Origin: Asterella californica
Taxonomy: Eukaryota; Streptophyta; Marchantiopsida; Marchantiales; Aytoniaceae
Direction: 5' to 3'
NCBI GenBank assembly: GCA_036924285.1
Contig: JAYKYS010000004.1
Coordinates: 26,320,001-26,384,000, forward strand
DNA: 64,000 nucleotides
Numbering within the stretch: the stretch's first letter is position 1; every line of letters begins with the position of its first letter. The position numbers and the translations under genes are program-made. Of the stretch, positions 11,285 through 22,730 are shown in pieces. A model generated the notes under the pieces. It was not told the DNA's origin and did not search any database. It saw only the letters and a program-made list of their open reading frames with translations.

Positions 11285-11405
11285 CTGAGCAGCAGCAGCA
11301 CCTCCACTTGATGATCCTTGGTTGGCCATGATATCTGATCCTGTAACACTCTTAAGAAAACTCCCACCCTAGGTGTTTCACGTCGAGTTCACCAAAATGA
11401 GAGTA
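11285..11405 (-). mobile_element. Stray copy of element B primer site, leader and gag start
   Basis: Read on the minus strand, the end of B's left LTR continues into the primer-binding motif (11377-11394), the leader and the first ~14 codons of gag (ATGGCCAACCAAGG..). This copies the arrangement right after B's other LTR at 18520-18640. It stops abruptly at 11285, joined to element A through a 3-base TTG microhomology. A normal 3' LTR would end at 11406. Confidence 0.85.
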
Positions 11406-12687
11406 TGTCGGAGTGTAATCCGTCTACCTAGGAAAGCGCCGGGCTTCTGGCTGTGGTTGTTCACTCAAGAGGTTGGCTTTCAGGTCACAGTAGGGCTATA
11501 AACACTCACACAGATGTGTAAGATCTAGTAATATACCCAGAAGGCGAAATTCAGGTCTAGCTGACAGTAATAGGATTCGGCGGTGAACTATGACACTCAC
11601 GGAGAGGAAAACTATGAAGGTTTAGACCTCTTAACTTCCCCTACATGCAAATGAGGTACTACTGAACTCACAGAAGAAATTTCAGCCTGAGATCAAATTC
11701 TGACACGGAGATATGAACAAAAAAGTTTTGAGCAAGAAAACTACGGCAATTTCTGGTACCTAGCTGGCTATTTCAACCGATAACAGGAGTTTGGCTCGAT
11801 CAATTTCGAAGTTTCTTACAGGATTTGCAGTCTACAGGGTGTTGAACATCCCTGTGAAGTTAGGACTCCTGAATGTACACAGAACTGTAGATCTCCTCCT
11901 CTGAAGTCGCTGCTCTAGATTAAGAGCTTTTCAGACCCCCTCAGCTTCAGTGGCCGCCCTGAATTACTCAGTTGCTCAATCGATATAAAACTTTTTGTGA
12001 AATCGTAGCCCTGCTGGCGGAGAACACAACCTCGAAGTTTTGAAGCAATTTCCTCAAATCTGCTGCGAGTGACACTGAAAACCCTAAATCCAACCAAAAT
12101 GATTCAATTCTAGCACAATCTGAACTTCAATTGCTCATAACTCCGTCTTTATTGACTCAAATCGATCGAAATTTTCATTGGAAGTGCTTGGCATGACGAG
12201 ACCTCTCTCCCTGTGCTCTCAGATTTCGAAGATCCCTCACCAAATGCTCGAACTCTACTCTAGAGCTCTGTTTCTAAATTTAGAGTTTAAGAAAAGACAA
12301 AAATGGACCAATGGGAGTTCATAGCTCCACTTGGTTGTCCTTTAGTACCCTAAACCACGTGGCAACTTAGTTTTACTCATAGGCTACCACGTCAAGCCCC
12401 CTAGAGTGCCAGCGTAAAACTTAAATTACTTAAAACGACACGCAGCCCCGAAAAATAACTTAAATCAGCTAGAAAGCGTGCATGGACGGCACGCAAATAC
12501 AACCCATGAGCTTAAGCCCTATCAACATGATAATCAACCTACTAAGACTCAAAATAGTGTTAACACCGTATGCAAAGGTGTCAAACATATACATAAACGA
12601 CTAGAAGTAATATAAGCTAACTTCTAGAACTACTAAACTCAAGCGTCGGAGTAGAAATATAACATGTAGCCGCCAAGTAGCGCGACA
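11406..12687 (-). repeat. Element B, 3' LTR
   Basis: About 1282 bases, nearly identical by eye to 18641-19910. In the minus orientation it starts TGTCGCGCTACTTGGC next to a polypurine tract and ends ..ACTCCGACA. A third, more diverged copy is the solo LTR at 53484-54875. Confidence 0.92.
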
Positions 12688-12699
12688 TCCACCCCCTCT
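12688..12699 (-). other. Element B polypurine tract
   Basis: AGAGGGGGTGGA abuts the 3' LTR start on the minus strand. The identical 12-mer precedes the 3' LTRs of elements A and C. It is the expected primer for plus-strand DNA synthesis. Confidence 0.85.
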
Positions 12700-12778
12700 G
12701 AACCTGCACATCCTCCGGTATGTGCCATCCAGATCAAGACTCTTCAGCTCCGGCTTCAAACTTATCTTCAACCTGCAT

Positions 12779-14467
12779 TTAGTCTTCAGCTTCATCCTCT
12801 GTAAACTCTGCAACGTTCCAATCCTCTCCTCTCCTTCTAAAGAGCTTGATTCTCTTTCTTGCGACTGGTACCTTGAGCACTGCACCATCTAACTCTCTCA
12901 AGGAGTATGTGGCATTATCATAAACTTCTAACACCACATAAGGTCCAAACCATCTCTTGGAGAACTTTCTGATAGTGCTATGCTGATTATCAAGACTACT
13001 ATCATAGACTAACACCCAATCACCTTCTTTAACTGGTTTGGGTCGTAATCTATGCGTTCTATCAAATCTGTCTTTGTTTCTCTCTCTAGCAGTCTTCAAC
13101 CTTTCCACAGCTTTGGCAACATCATCAGGTCTTCGTTCTAACTGCTGGATCCTTAATGCAAGAAGATCCTCCGTACTTCTACCATCTTCCCATGGCAAAA
13201 CATTCCAAGTAGACACAACCTCCTCAATCGGCATCACAGGTTTCTGTCCTAGTATCAATTCTGCTGGCATGTAACCTGTAACGGTACTATGAGTTGTACG
13301 GTCTGCCCATGAAGCAAACGGTAGCAGTCTAGGCCATTCACGGATCTTACCCTTGCAAGCTTTTACCAAAGCTTTGATGATTGGCGGATGACCTCTTTCG
13401 CTCTTGCCATTCCCTTCAGGATTGTAAGTAGTGGTTAACGCCAACTTGATTCCCAATCGCTTGAAGAACTCAACTGCTTCTTGTGAATCCAGCTCACCCC
13501 TATCTGCAGTGATCTTTCCCACACACCCATATCTACAAATAACATCTTCAAGTAGAAAGCGGCAGACACTAGCAGTGGTCTTCGTCCTCAAAGCACGGCC
13601 TTCAACTTGGTTAGATAGATCTTCTCTAACCAAGACTAGATACCTCATTTGTCCAAGTCCAAATGGCATAGTTACCAGATCAACTACCCATTTGTAATGA
13701 ATGGCTAAAGGATAAGTAGGATGCAATCCATCACGATGACGTACGTTGGAATACATCTGGCAGGGTATACAGGATGAAACAAACTGTACTACATCCTTAT
13801 ACATACCCTTCCACCAATACTTCTCCTTCATCTTGGCAAATGTAGTCCAAACTCCTCTATGACCGGCCCATAAACTCTCATGAAACTCCTTGATCAGCTG
13901 CTGCTGTTGCAATTCCAAGTCACATACCACCCGCTGCGGTATACCTCCTTGTAGCTTAGGGCGCTTCCATAGATGTCCTCCATGTAAAAAGTAACCATAA
14001 GCTATTCTACGGATCCTCTTGAAATCTGCATTAGACCAGCCTTCTTGCCTTTCCAATGAACACAAATAGCGCCCAAGATCCAACCACTCGCCATCATACA
14101 TAGTTTCCTCAAATAACTCTAATGGAGCTGCAAAACAACTTCTATCCCTTCTAGCAAGAGCACTAGAATAGAACTCTGTTCCCACATCCTCCTGATCATC
14201 TATCATTTCTTTCTCATCGTAATACCTAGCCCTTGATAACATATCTGCCACAGGATTGTCTTTTTCTGCGATATGTCTAAACTCTGGGTTCAAGGACTTG
14301 ATATATGCTATCCACCTCAACATAGCAATATCTGGAGTTGTACAGCTAGTGATCATTCCCAAGAGAGGTAAGCAATCTGTCTCCACAACCACAGGTGCTC
14401 CTATCAAGTATTCCTTATCACTCTTCATCGCAGTAACTACTCCCCATAGCTCTCTCTTGACCTGAGG
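12779..14467 (-). pseudogene. Element B pol, RNase H C-terminus and integrase
   Basis: Open minus-strand frame carrying the end of RNase H (QVKRELWG, ETDCLPLLG, ADMLSRARY). Then an integrase: zinc-binding HESLWAGH..CIPCQMY, catalytic core with WVVDLV, TADRGELD and NPEGNGKSERGH, and the C-terminal GDWVLVYDSSLDNQH, KRWFGPYVV region. The tail is acidic and no chromodomain is seen. The frame is uninterrupted to a stop near 12779. It is cut off from its reverse transcriptase because the preceding segment (14468-15690) lies in the opposite orientation. Confidence 0.88.
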
Positions 14468-15690
14468 GGCGATGGATTTCTTACTGAGCAAGAGAAGAAG
14501 AGCTTCAGGGAGATGCTATCTAGGCATGGTAAGGCGTTTGCGTTTGAGTCACATGAAGTAGGATGTGTAGATCCAAGTGTAGTTGCACCTATGGTAATCT
14601 TTACTATACCGCATGTGCCTTGGAATATACGTCCTATCCCTGTACATAGAGCTCATCTACCAAAGCTGATAGACTTGCTCTATGAGAGGATTAGGATGGG
14701 TATCTTGGAACCATCTATAGCTCCCTACTCTAGCAGATGGTTTATTGTTCCGAAGAAGAGTGGAACTTTGAGATTTATCCAAGATATGCAGCCAGTTAAC
14801 AAGGTGGCTATCAAGAATATGGGTATAGGACCTATTGTAGACGAGTTTGCAGAGGCTTTTGCTGGTCGTGCTATCTATTCCATGGGAGACTTATATTCAT
14901 GATATGATCAGTTTCAGTTATCCTCTGAAAGTAGAGACTTGACTACAATGAGGACACCTTTGGGGTTACTAAGGATGTGCACCTTACCGCAAAGTGCTAC
15001 CAATTCTGTAGCACATATGATGAATGGCATGAACAAATTTTTGAGGGACTTCATTCCTGAAAAAACTATGCCATTCCTTGATGATGTGCCGATCAAAGGG
15101 TGTGCTGAGGAGGAGAAGAATGAGGTAATGGATCAGAGGGGGTGCCGTAAGTTTGTTGTATATCACATAGCTGATTGGTGATAAGATATTGAGTCGACTG
15201 GAGGAGGTTCATTTGATCTTATCAGGAGCAAAGTCTGTATTTGGAGAACAAGAGGTGTTGATTGTGGGGCATCTATGTGGATCTTATGGTCGGAAACCTT
15301 GTCCAAACAAGGTTGATGCCATTCGAAGAATGAAGGAGACGTGTGGATCGGTTACCGAGGTGAGAAGGTTTCTAGGTGCATGTGTGTTTTATCATATATG
15401 GATTCCACACTTTGCTCATGTAGCAGATCCGTTGTACAAGCTGCTGAGGAAGGGGCAAAGATTTCAGTGGCAAGAGGAGCAAAGCGAGGCTATGAGGAAG
15501 TTGAAGGATCTTTTGGCTTCACCACCAACTCTACGGAAGGTAACATATGAGTTGGGCAGATCTGTTATCCTTACTGTTGATACTAGTCCTATTGGCATTG
15601 GATGGGCTATAGGACAAGCTGATCAGGAAGGCAATAGATATGTGGTGCGTTTTGGTGCTAAGGTATTAAGTTCACGGCAGAGAGACTACT
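14468..15690 (+). pseudogene. Element B reverse transcriptase / RNase H segment, inverted
   Basis: Plus-strand coding for the region that should sit between the pol N-terminus (15691-16253, minus) and RNase H/integrase (12779-14467, minus). It starts around FREMLSRHGKAFAF, carries RFIQDMQPVN, the active-site box (FLDDVPIKG), GACVFYHIWIPHFAHVADPL and the first RNase H Asp (LTVDTSPIG), and ends at SSRQRDY. It has a TGA in place of the conserved glycine in DLYSGYDQ (about 14900) and a one-base frameshift near 15177. The inverted module cannot be read as part of B's pol transcript. Confidence 0.9.
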
Positions 15691-16253
15691 CCAATCCTCA
15701 GCTCCTTTAGTGTTGTTTCTGTGAATTGATGCCCAATTCTTCTCGGTCCTCTGAGCGTCGGTTCTCGTGCAGCTTGCTCCATCTTTTGATTGTAATCAAG
15801 TGGTAAAGGCAAAGCCACTGGTTTGACTTTCTTTGCCACTGACTTGTACTTGGTCTCCACATACACCTCTTGCCGATCTATAAACTTATCAATTACATCA
15901 TAAAGCTCCTTGGAGCTCACTCTCACCACTCTATCTACATCATCTATAGAACTTTCTACTATAGATTTCAACTCCCCTATAGTATCTACCAAATACTGCT
16001 CTTCAAACACTCCAGATATGTATTCATCTCCGGCTAACTCTCCACTATCTCTCAAAGACTGTTGTACATACTTCACATGTTGCCTCTCAAACCTCTTCAG
16101 ATTCTCAACCTTCCTATAACACACTGATCCACATGATGCCAGTCCTAAGAAGCTAGTGGATAAAGCTTCCTGCTCTACTGGATCAGGCGAGAATCCTAGC
16201 TTTACTGTACCGTTGGAGTCTCGCTCTTCAATGGTACTCTGCCAAAACCTCTA
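15691..16253 (-). pseudogene. Element B pol N-terminal part
   Basis: Minus-strand frame beginning near RFWQSTIEERD and running through SFLGLASCGSVCYRK to GHQFTETTLKELRIG, where the inverted segment interrupts it. It overlaps the end of gag-pro in the -1 frame. The counterpart in element A starts STTIERD and GFIGFSECGIAIYKK. The function of this linker between protease and reverse transcriptase is unknown. Confidence 0.75.
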
Positions 16254-18564
16254 GACTCTCTAAACTCTTGAGTAATCTTAGGTAGTGGACGGTCTCTCAA
16301 GCTATCACGATTCCTCTCATGTTCTGCAGCAACAGTCAAAAACTGAACAGCTCTTTTACCGTCTCTACTACGTATCCTAGCATAGGTTGAACCATCATCC
16401 ATAACTCGTGTCTCCATTCTAACAGCAGTAATGTAAGGCTGCCCTAGAATGATAGGATAGGTTGACATGTCTTGCACAAAGAAATTCTGAACATCACTGA
16501 TGTCACCCACAGTTACCTTGATGTTGGGACAAGCACCATAGAGTTCTCCCCTCTGGTTGTTGGCAGCGCGGATAAGCCATCCGTGGTCGGTGTCTATGGA
16601 CCATCTCCCACGCTTGTACAGCTCCTTAGACATCAGATTAATCTTTGAGCCATGATCAATCAATGCCACCACAGGTTCCTCTAGATCTCCCAGCTTCACT
16701 AAGGTCTCGGTGGTTGCTCTCGCCCAATGGTTGTGAGAATAATGGCTCTTCTGCGATGCTTCCACCTCATCTTCAAACCTCACGTGCTGATCTGATCTTC
16801 CCTCTGATACTTGAGAGCAATAACCAGCAATCTCATCTTCCTCATCTTCCGACAGTTTGGTCCCTAGAGCGTTAAGCGTAGCTGCTTCACCCAAAATCTG
16901 ACGTTTCCTCTTGATGATATCTATAATAACCTCATGGAACTCACGCTTTGCAATCCAAAGAATCTCACCCAAAGTAAACTCAACTTTCCCATTCAAGATA
17001 CGGTTCTCTAACACCTGCTTCAAGTCTGTAGCAATCTCAATGTCAGACTGAAGTTTGTATGCAGGCATCTTACCCTTCTCCTTGCTTCTCTCCTTCTCCT
17101 TTGGTGTTGTAGATGGTAGATCCTCCATAGTCTCCTCCTGAGTAGGTGTTGTCTCCTGCCTTGCATCTGGTCTAGCCCTTTCACTCCTTGTAGCAGGTCG
17201 TTTGGCTGTAGAAGCCTCACCTGCATCCTCCCTCCTGCGTTTTTCTTCTAGTAGAGCTTCATGCTGACTTCTTGCAACATAAGCATGCACTGACATAGTA
17301 TCCACAGGGTCATTCCATCCCGTAGTTTCTCTAATTGAGTTGCCAACCCTTCGTAGCACATCCTTGTCTAGCTCTGTTCTAGCTACGGACCGCACTACAT
17401 CTGACCACAACCCAATAGTCCATTTCTCTCTCTCCATTTCCACTTTCACTCCACACGTAGCAGCATTCACAAGAGAAACTGATATATCATTCACAAGTCT
17501 CTTCATACCACCCTTGCCAAAGTTGGTTCCCAGCATCATCCCAGTCTCTCTCAAATGGATCTTATCATCTTTGAGAAAAAGATAAGATCCTTCCTCAATG
17601 CATCTGAAAACTCTCCACAATCTCTTCTTACATGGTCTAGGCTATCACACCATATACAACGATGAACAAAGCCTTCTCTCATCTGAGGTCTCTGCATAGC
17701 AGGCTGTACATTCTGCTCCTTCTCTTCTAACCTAGTGAGCTTAAGCTTAAGCTCCTTCATACCCTTAATCAACTCATCAAGCGGTGAGTCTTCCTCTCTA
17801 ACAATTACCAAAGCGGGCTTAGCAGGCAACTGCTTGACTGGAATTATCAGAGGTACTGCTTCACTTACCACCACCTTGTCCCTTCTTCTCTGTCTCTTGG
17901 TCAGCAAAGAGACAGCCTCTTCAACCTCCTTCCAGTCAGTCTTCAATCCTCTCTCCTCACTCTTGTCTTCCAGCAATAGCTCAAGCTTCTCCTGAATAGT
18001 CACGTCCGCTGCTTGTAGGAAAAGCTCGGTCTTCTCCACCTCTAATGTAAGCTTTTCTGTCCTAGAAAGCTGAGCATACTGACGATTAAATTCCCTTAAC
18101 AACTCATTTACAGACAAACCTTTGTTGGGCTTAACCACCCACTCCAAGAACGTTCTCTTGGTCACCCTCTCTGAATCTTCAGTGTAGTACTCCTCCTTCA
18201 AAGCTCGCATAAAGCTCTCCCAACTCTGTCCTTGCTGCTGCTTGAGCTCCTTCACACGCCCACGAATCTCAGGGACAACAGCAAGCTCAAAGTTCTCCAC
18301 CATCTCCTTCTCAGGCACCTTGTTCACCTCCATCTTCCTAGCATAGTATCGCACATACTTGGAAATATCTGTACCCTTGAACTGGTCCATCTGGTGCACC
18401 ACAGATTGCAACGCCTTGGTTGCTAACACCTCCTTCCTCTCTGTGCTCTACTGCTGCTGCATGAACATGGAAAAAGCCTGGAACATCTTCATCGTAGCAG
18501 CATCAAACTGAATAGGTTGCTGAGCAGCAGCAACACCTCCACTTGATGATCCTTGGTTGGCCAT
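16202..18564 (-). pseudogene. Element B gag-protease (broken)
   Basis: Starts at the ATG at 18564 (MANQGSSSGGVAAAQQPIQ). A TAG lies in frame at 18448-18450 after a glutamine run, and a short T-run frameshift near 17590 separates the CCHC zinc knuckle (CIWCDSLDHVRRDC) from the rest. The second half contains an acidic/basic linker and a retropepsin-like protease with VALIDHGSKINLMSKELY, then ILGQPYITAVRMET. It ends at 16202. The active-site triad reads DHG rather than the usual DTG or DSG. Confidence 0.85.
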
Positions 18565-18611
18565 GATATCTGATCCTGTAACACTCTTAAGAAAACTCCC
18601 ACCCTAGGTGT

Positions 18612-18629
18612 TTCACGTCGAGTTCACCA
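18612..18629 (-). other. Element B primer-binding site (tRNA-Trp type)
   Basis: On the minus strand TGGTGAACTCGACGTGAA begins 11 bases inside the 5' LTR. Its complement ends in CCA and, as I recall plant tRNA-Trp (..TTCACGTCGGGTTCACCA), differs from that 3' end at one base. The same motif is found in elements A and C. Confidence 0.7.
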
Positions 18630-18640
18630 AAAAGAGAGTA

Positions 18641-19910
18641 TGTCGGAGTGTAATCCGTCTACCTAGGAAAACGCCGGGCTTCTGGCTGTGGTTGTTCACT
18701 CAAGAGGTTGGCTTTCAGGTCACAATAGGGCTATAAACACTCACACAGATGTGTAAGATCTAGTAATATACCCAGAAGGCGAAATTCAGGTCTAGCTGGC
18801 AGTAATAGGATTCGGCGGTGAACTTTGACACTCACGGAGAGGAAAAATATGAAGGTTTAGACCTCTAAACTTCCCCTACATGCAAATGAGGTACTACTGA
18901 ACTCACAGAAGAAATTTCAGCCTGAGATCAAATTCTGACACGGAGATATGAACAGAAAAGTTTTGAGCAAGAAAACTACGGCAATTTCTGGTACCTAGCT
19001 GGCTATTTCAACCTATAACAAGAGTTTGGCTCGATCAATTTCGAAGTTTCTTACAGGATTTGCAGTCTACAGGGTGTTGAACATCCCTGTGAAGTTAGGA
19101 CTCCTGAATGTACACAGAACTGTAGATCTCCTCCTCTGAAGTCGCTGCTCTAGATTAAGAGCTTTTCAGACCCCCTCAGCTTCAGCGGCCGCCCTGAATT
19201 ACTCAGTTGCTCAATCGATATAAAACTTTTTGTGAAATCGTAGCCCTGCTGGCGGAGAACACAACCTCGAAGTTTTGAAGCAATTTCCTCAAATCTGCTG
19301 CGAGTGACACTGAAAACCCTAAATCCAACCAAAATGATTCAATTCTAGCACAATCCGAACTTCAATTGCTCATAACTCCGTCTTTATTGACTCAAATCGA
19401 TCGAAATTTTCACTGGAAGTGCTTGGCATGACGAGACCTCTCTCCCTGTGCTCTCAGATTTCGAAGATCCCTCACCAAATGCTCGAACTCTACTCTAGAG
19501 CTCTGTTTCTAAATTTAGAGTTTAAGAAAAGACAAAAATGGACCAATGGGAGTTCATAGCTCCACTTGGTTGTCCTTTAGTACCCTAAACCACGTGGCAA
19601 CTTAGTTTTACTCATAGGCTACCACGTCAAGCCCCCTAGAGTTCCAGCGTAAAACTTAAATTACTTAAAACGACACGCAGCCCCGAAAAATAACTTAAAT
19701 CAGCTAGAAAGCGTGCATGGACGACACGCAAATACAACCCATGAGCTTAAGCCCTATCAACCTACTAAGACTCAAAATAGTGTTAACACCGTATGCAAAG
19801 GTGTCAAACATATAAATAAACGACTAGAAGTAATATAAGCTAACTTCTAGAACTACTAAACTCAAGCGTCGGAGTAGAAATATAACATGTAGCCGCCAAG
19901 TAGCGCGACA
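18641..19910 (-). repeat. Element B, 5' LTR
   Basis: About 1270 bases matching 11406-12687. It begins (minus strand) TGTCGCGCTACTTGGC at 19910, directly against element A sequence GCGTGATATT, and ends ACTCCGACA at 18641. Confidence 0.92.
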
Positions 19911-20237
19911 GCGTGATATTGTTGTGGCTCTGTTTGTTAGCAAAGAGAAGTGTCTCTTGCTTTGAGCTACGGTTCGGCGATTTCGGGCTAGGGTTGCGAT
20001 TCAGGGGTTTGTTTTAGGGCTTCTGAAGTAGGTTACGGACCGCTCTGGTCTGTTTCTCAGTTTTGTGCTGTTAGGAGAAAGAGACGGTAGTGTACATACA
20101 TTTGGAGTGGTATATATCGCAGCATTCTTTTTCGTGGTTGTTCTTCTCTGTCTTGTCTCTGTTTCAGCACACAACATCTCCACAGCCAGGAACCTCGCGT
20201 TTTCTTGGACATCCTTCACGCAATATCCGACACGATA
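19911..20237 (+). repeat. Element A, 5' LTR, second part
   Basis: Continues the A LTR after the B insertion, starting GCGTGATATTGTTGTGG and ending CGACACGATA. Compared with the uninterrupted right LTR, four bases (GATC) are missing between the two halves. Confidence 0.92.
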
Positions 20238-20240
20238 CGG

Positions 20241-20258
20241 TGGTGAACTCGACGTGAA
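20241..20258 (+). other. Element A primer-binding site (tRNA-Trp type)
   Basis: TGGTGAACTCGACGTGAA starts three bases after the LTR end. It is identical to the motif in elements B and C and complementary, apart from one base, to the recalled 3' end of plant tRNA-Trp. Confidence 0.75.
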
Positions 20259-20312
20259 GGTCTGGGTGGAGATTTCTTCTTTGTGTGGATTTTGAAAAAG
20301 AGATTGGCAGTC

Positions 20313-22730
20313 ATGAGTGGGGATGGGAAAGGTGATGGAGATGGAGCTAGTGGTTCAAGTGGGTTACCGAAGGTGCAGTTGGATCCGGCGACTGCATCGA
20401 TGTTCTAAGCTTTCACTATGTTCTTACGGCAGCAACAGTCTGATGAGCGGAAGGAAGCTTTGGCAACAAAGGCGCTACAAGCGGTGGTCAGCAGGATTGA
20501 CCAGTTTGATGGAAGAGATGTCTCAAGGTATCTGAGACATTATGTGAAGGAGATGGAGCTGAACTGGGTCTCAGAAGATGAGATGATTGAGACGTTTGAG
20601 TTGGCAGCAGCTCCAGAGATTAGGGATCATGTTAAAATGCTAACGAAGCATTTTAACAAGGACTGAGAGACTTTTGCTCGTGCCTTGATGGATGAATACT
20701 TCTTGGAGGACTCTGAGCGAGTCACCAAGAAGTCATTCTTGGAGTGGGTTGAGCAACCAAGGAAGGGTTTACAAGCTACGGAGTTGCTCAGAGAGTTTGA
20801 GAAGCAGTTTTCACGGCTGACCAGGATGGAGAAGTTGACGTTGCAGTCCAACAAGACAGAGCTATTTCTTCGGGCTGCAGATGAGAAGTTGCAGGAGAAG
20901 CTAGAGGTACTTCTGAAAGACCGGGAGGAAGACGATGGATTGACCAGCAGTTGGAAGAAGGTTGAAGAAGCTGTTGGTCTGCTTACCAAGAGGGAGCGGA
21001 GACGAGAGAAAGTTCCTGTTAGGAGACTGGCACCAACACCTACAGTTCTAACACCTGTTCCGGTAGTCCAACCAGTTCCCGTTGCTAGACAAGTAGTATT
21101 AGTTGCTCCAGCTGTTCCTGTTGTTCCAGTTGTTCAGGCACCCATGGTATCTCCGAAGAAGGATGACTCAAACCTTGAGGAGATATTGCGTGGAATGCGA
21201 GATCTGCAGATCAAGCTCACCAAATTGGAAGAGAAGGGATCTACAAGCGGAGTAAGACCGGTTGAGAAGCAAGGCTGGATCCAGCGGTGTATCTGGTGCG
21301 ATGGTACTGATCATCCGCGCAAAGATTGCAAGGAGTTCACAGATATTCTGCAGCAAGGAGTGATCTTCTGGAAGGATGGGAAGGTAGCGTTGAGGGATAC
21401 TGGTGCACTTCTTCAGACCAACTTTGGTAGAGGAGGGATGAAGAAGTTGGTTGAGGACCACCTATCAGCGCAAGCATTCGCAATCGTGGAAGTTGGAACT
21501 TATGGCACAAGGGTTGAGGATCAAGCTGAGAGGAGTTTCAACAAGCAAGTTGAGCCAAGTGAGTTGTGGTCATCTGCCATCTCCATGAAACAGAAAGGGA
21601 AGATGGCACGTGAGACGTTGCAGAGGACAGCTGCTACGATCAGAAGGGATACTGGATGGGAGGATCCGATAGAAGCTCTATCGGTGCATGCTTACATCGC
21701 CAAGAACCAACACGAAGCGTTGTTGGAAGAGAAGAGAAGGCGAGATTCAGAGGATGCAGGGGAAGGAACTTCTTCCAAGAGAGAGACTCGAGGGGAGAAG
21801 GTTCGCCAAGAGCTTCGAGATGCAGGAGCTCAAGACCTACCGATGGACGATGCTCCTTCTTCATCGAAGGAGAAATCTCAGAAGGAGAAGGGTAAGCCGG
21901 CTGCGTACAAGCTACAGTCGGATATCGAGGCGTCAACAGACTTGAAGGGAGTCTTGGAAGATCGCATTCTGAATGCGAAGGTGGAGTTTACTTTGAGAGA
22001 AGTGTTAGGCATCGCCAAGCGTGAGTTTCATGATGTCATCATCGATGTCATCAAACGGAAACGACAAATTACGGGTGAGACTGGTTTATCACATGCTTTG
22101 GATACTAGGATGTCAGTGGATGAGGAGAGAGAGCTTGCAAGGTGCAGTGTCTATTCTCCAGAGGAAGAAAGAGATCGAAGGCGTAGGGTGCATTTCGAGG
22201 ATGAAGAAGAGGATGGGAAGCGGAGCTCAAGTCATTACAGCCACAGTCATTGGGCTCGAGCTACGACGGAGACGTTGGTAAGGATCGAAGACTTGGATGA
22301 GCCGGTGGTTGCTCTGATCGATCATGGATCAGAAATCAACATCATGTCGAAGGAGCTGTACAAGAGGAAGAAGTGACCGATCGACACAGAGCATGGATGG
22401 GTCATAAGAGCAGCCAACAACACGAGAGGAGACTTGTATGGAGCTTGTCCAGACATCAGAGTGTGCGTAGGTGATGTTGCTATCGAGCAAAACTTCTTTG
22501 TTCAGGAAGCAACATCATACCCACTCATTCTGAGCCAACCTTTCATCATAGCAACCCGGATGGAGACGAAGGTACTGGACGACGGATCTGCGTATGCTAG
22601 GATCCGAAGTCAAGATGGGAAGAGAGCGGTACAGTTCCTGACTGTACCATCCAACCACGAGCGCAACCGAGATCGTTTGAGGGAGAAGCCGCTTCCAAGG
22701 GTGAGTGAAGAGTTCAAGGATTTTCGTTGA
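20313..22730 (+). pseudogene. Element A gag-protease (broken)
   Basis: Begins at ATG 20313 (MSGDGKGDGDGASGSSG). The same frame carries stops at 20406 (TAA), 20664 (TGA), 22374 (TGA, before PIDTEHGW) and 22728 (TGA). The positions look like Gln, Trp or Arg codons changed by C-to-T or G-to-A. Content in order: capsid-like helical region, Val/Pro-rich linker, CCHC zinc knuckle (CIWCDGTDHPRKDC), basic and acidic linkers, and a retropepsin-like protease (VALIDHGSEINIMSKELY; ILSQPFIIATRMET). The protease triad is DHG. Pol follows in the -1 frame. Confidence 0.88.

Noticed and set aside
13038..13274. Frames opposite the integrase and other pol or gag regions (also 13431-13697, 17735-17995, 21168-21461, 23050-23397, 45403-46479)
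   Set aside because: Shadows of the retroelement coding strands; no independent signal.
12779..14467. Possibility that element B is a pararetrovirus or endogenous virus
   Set aside because: LTRs, primer site, polypurine tract, integrase and gag zinc knuckle fit a Ty3/gypsy retrotransposon; no movement or envelope protein is seen.
20241..20258. tRNA gene suggested by similarity to a tRNA 3' end
   Set aside because: Only 18 bases, antisense to a tRNA end, directly inside the LTR: a primer-binding site, not a gene.
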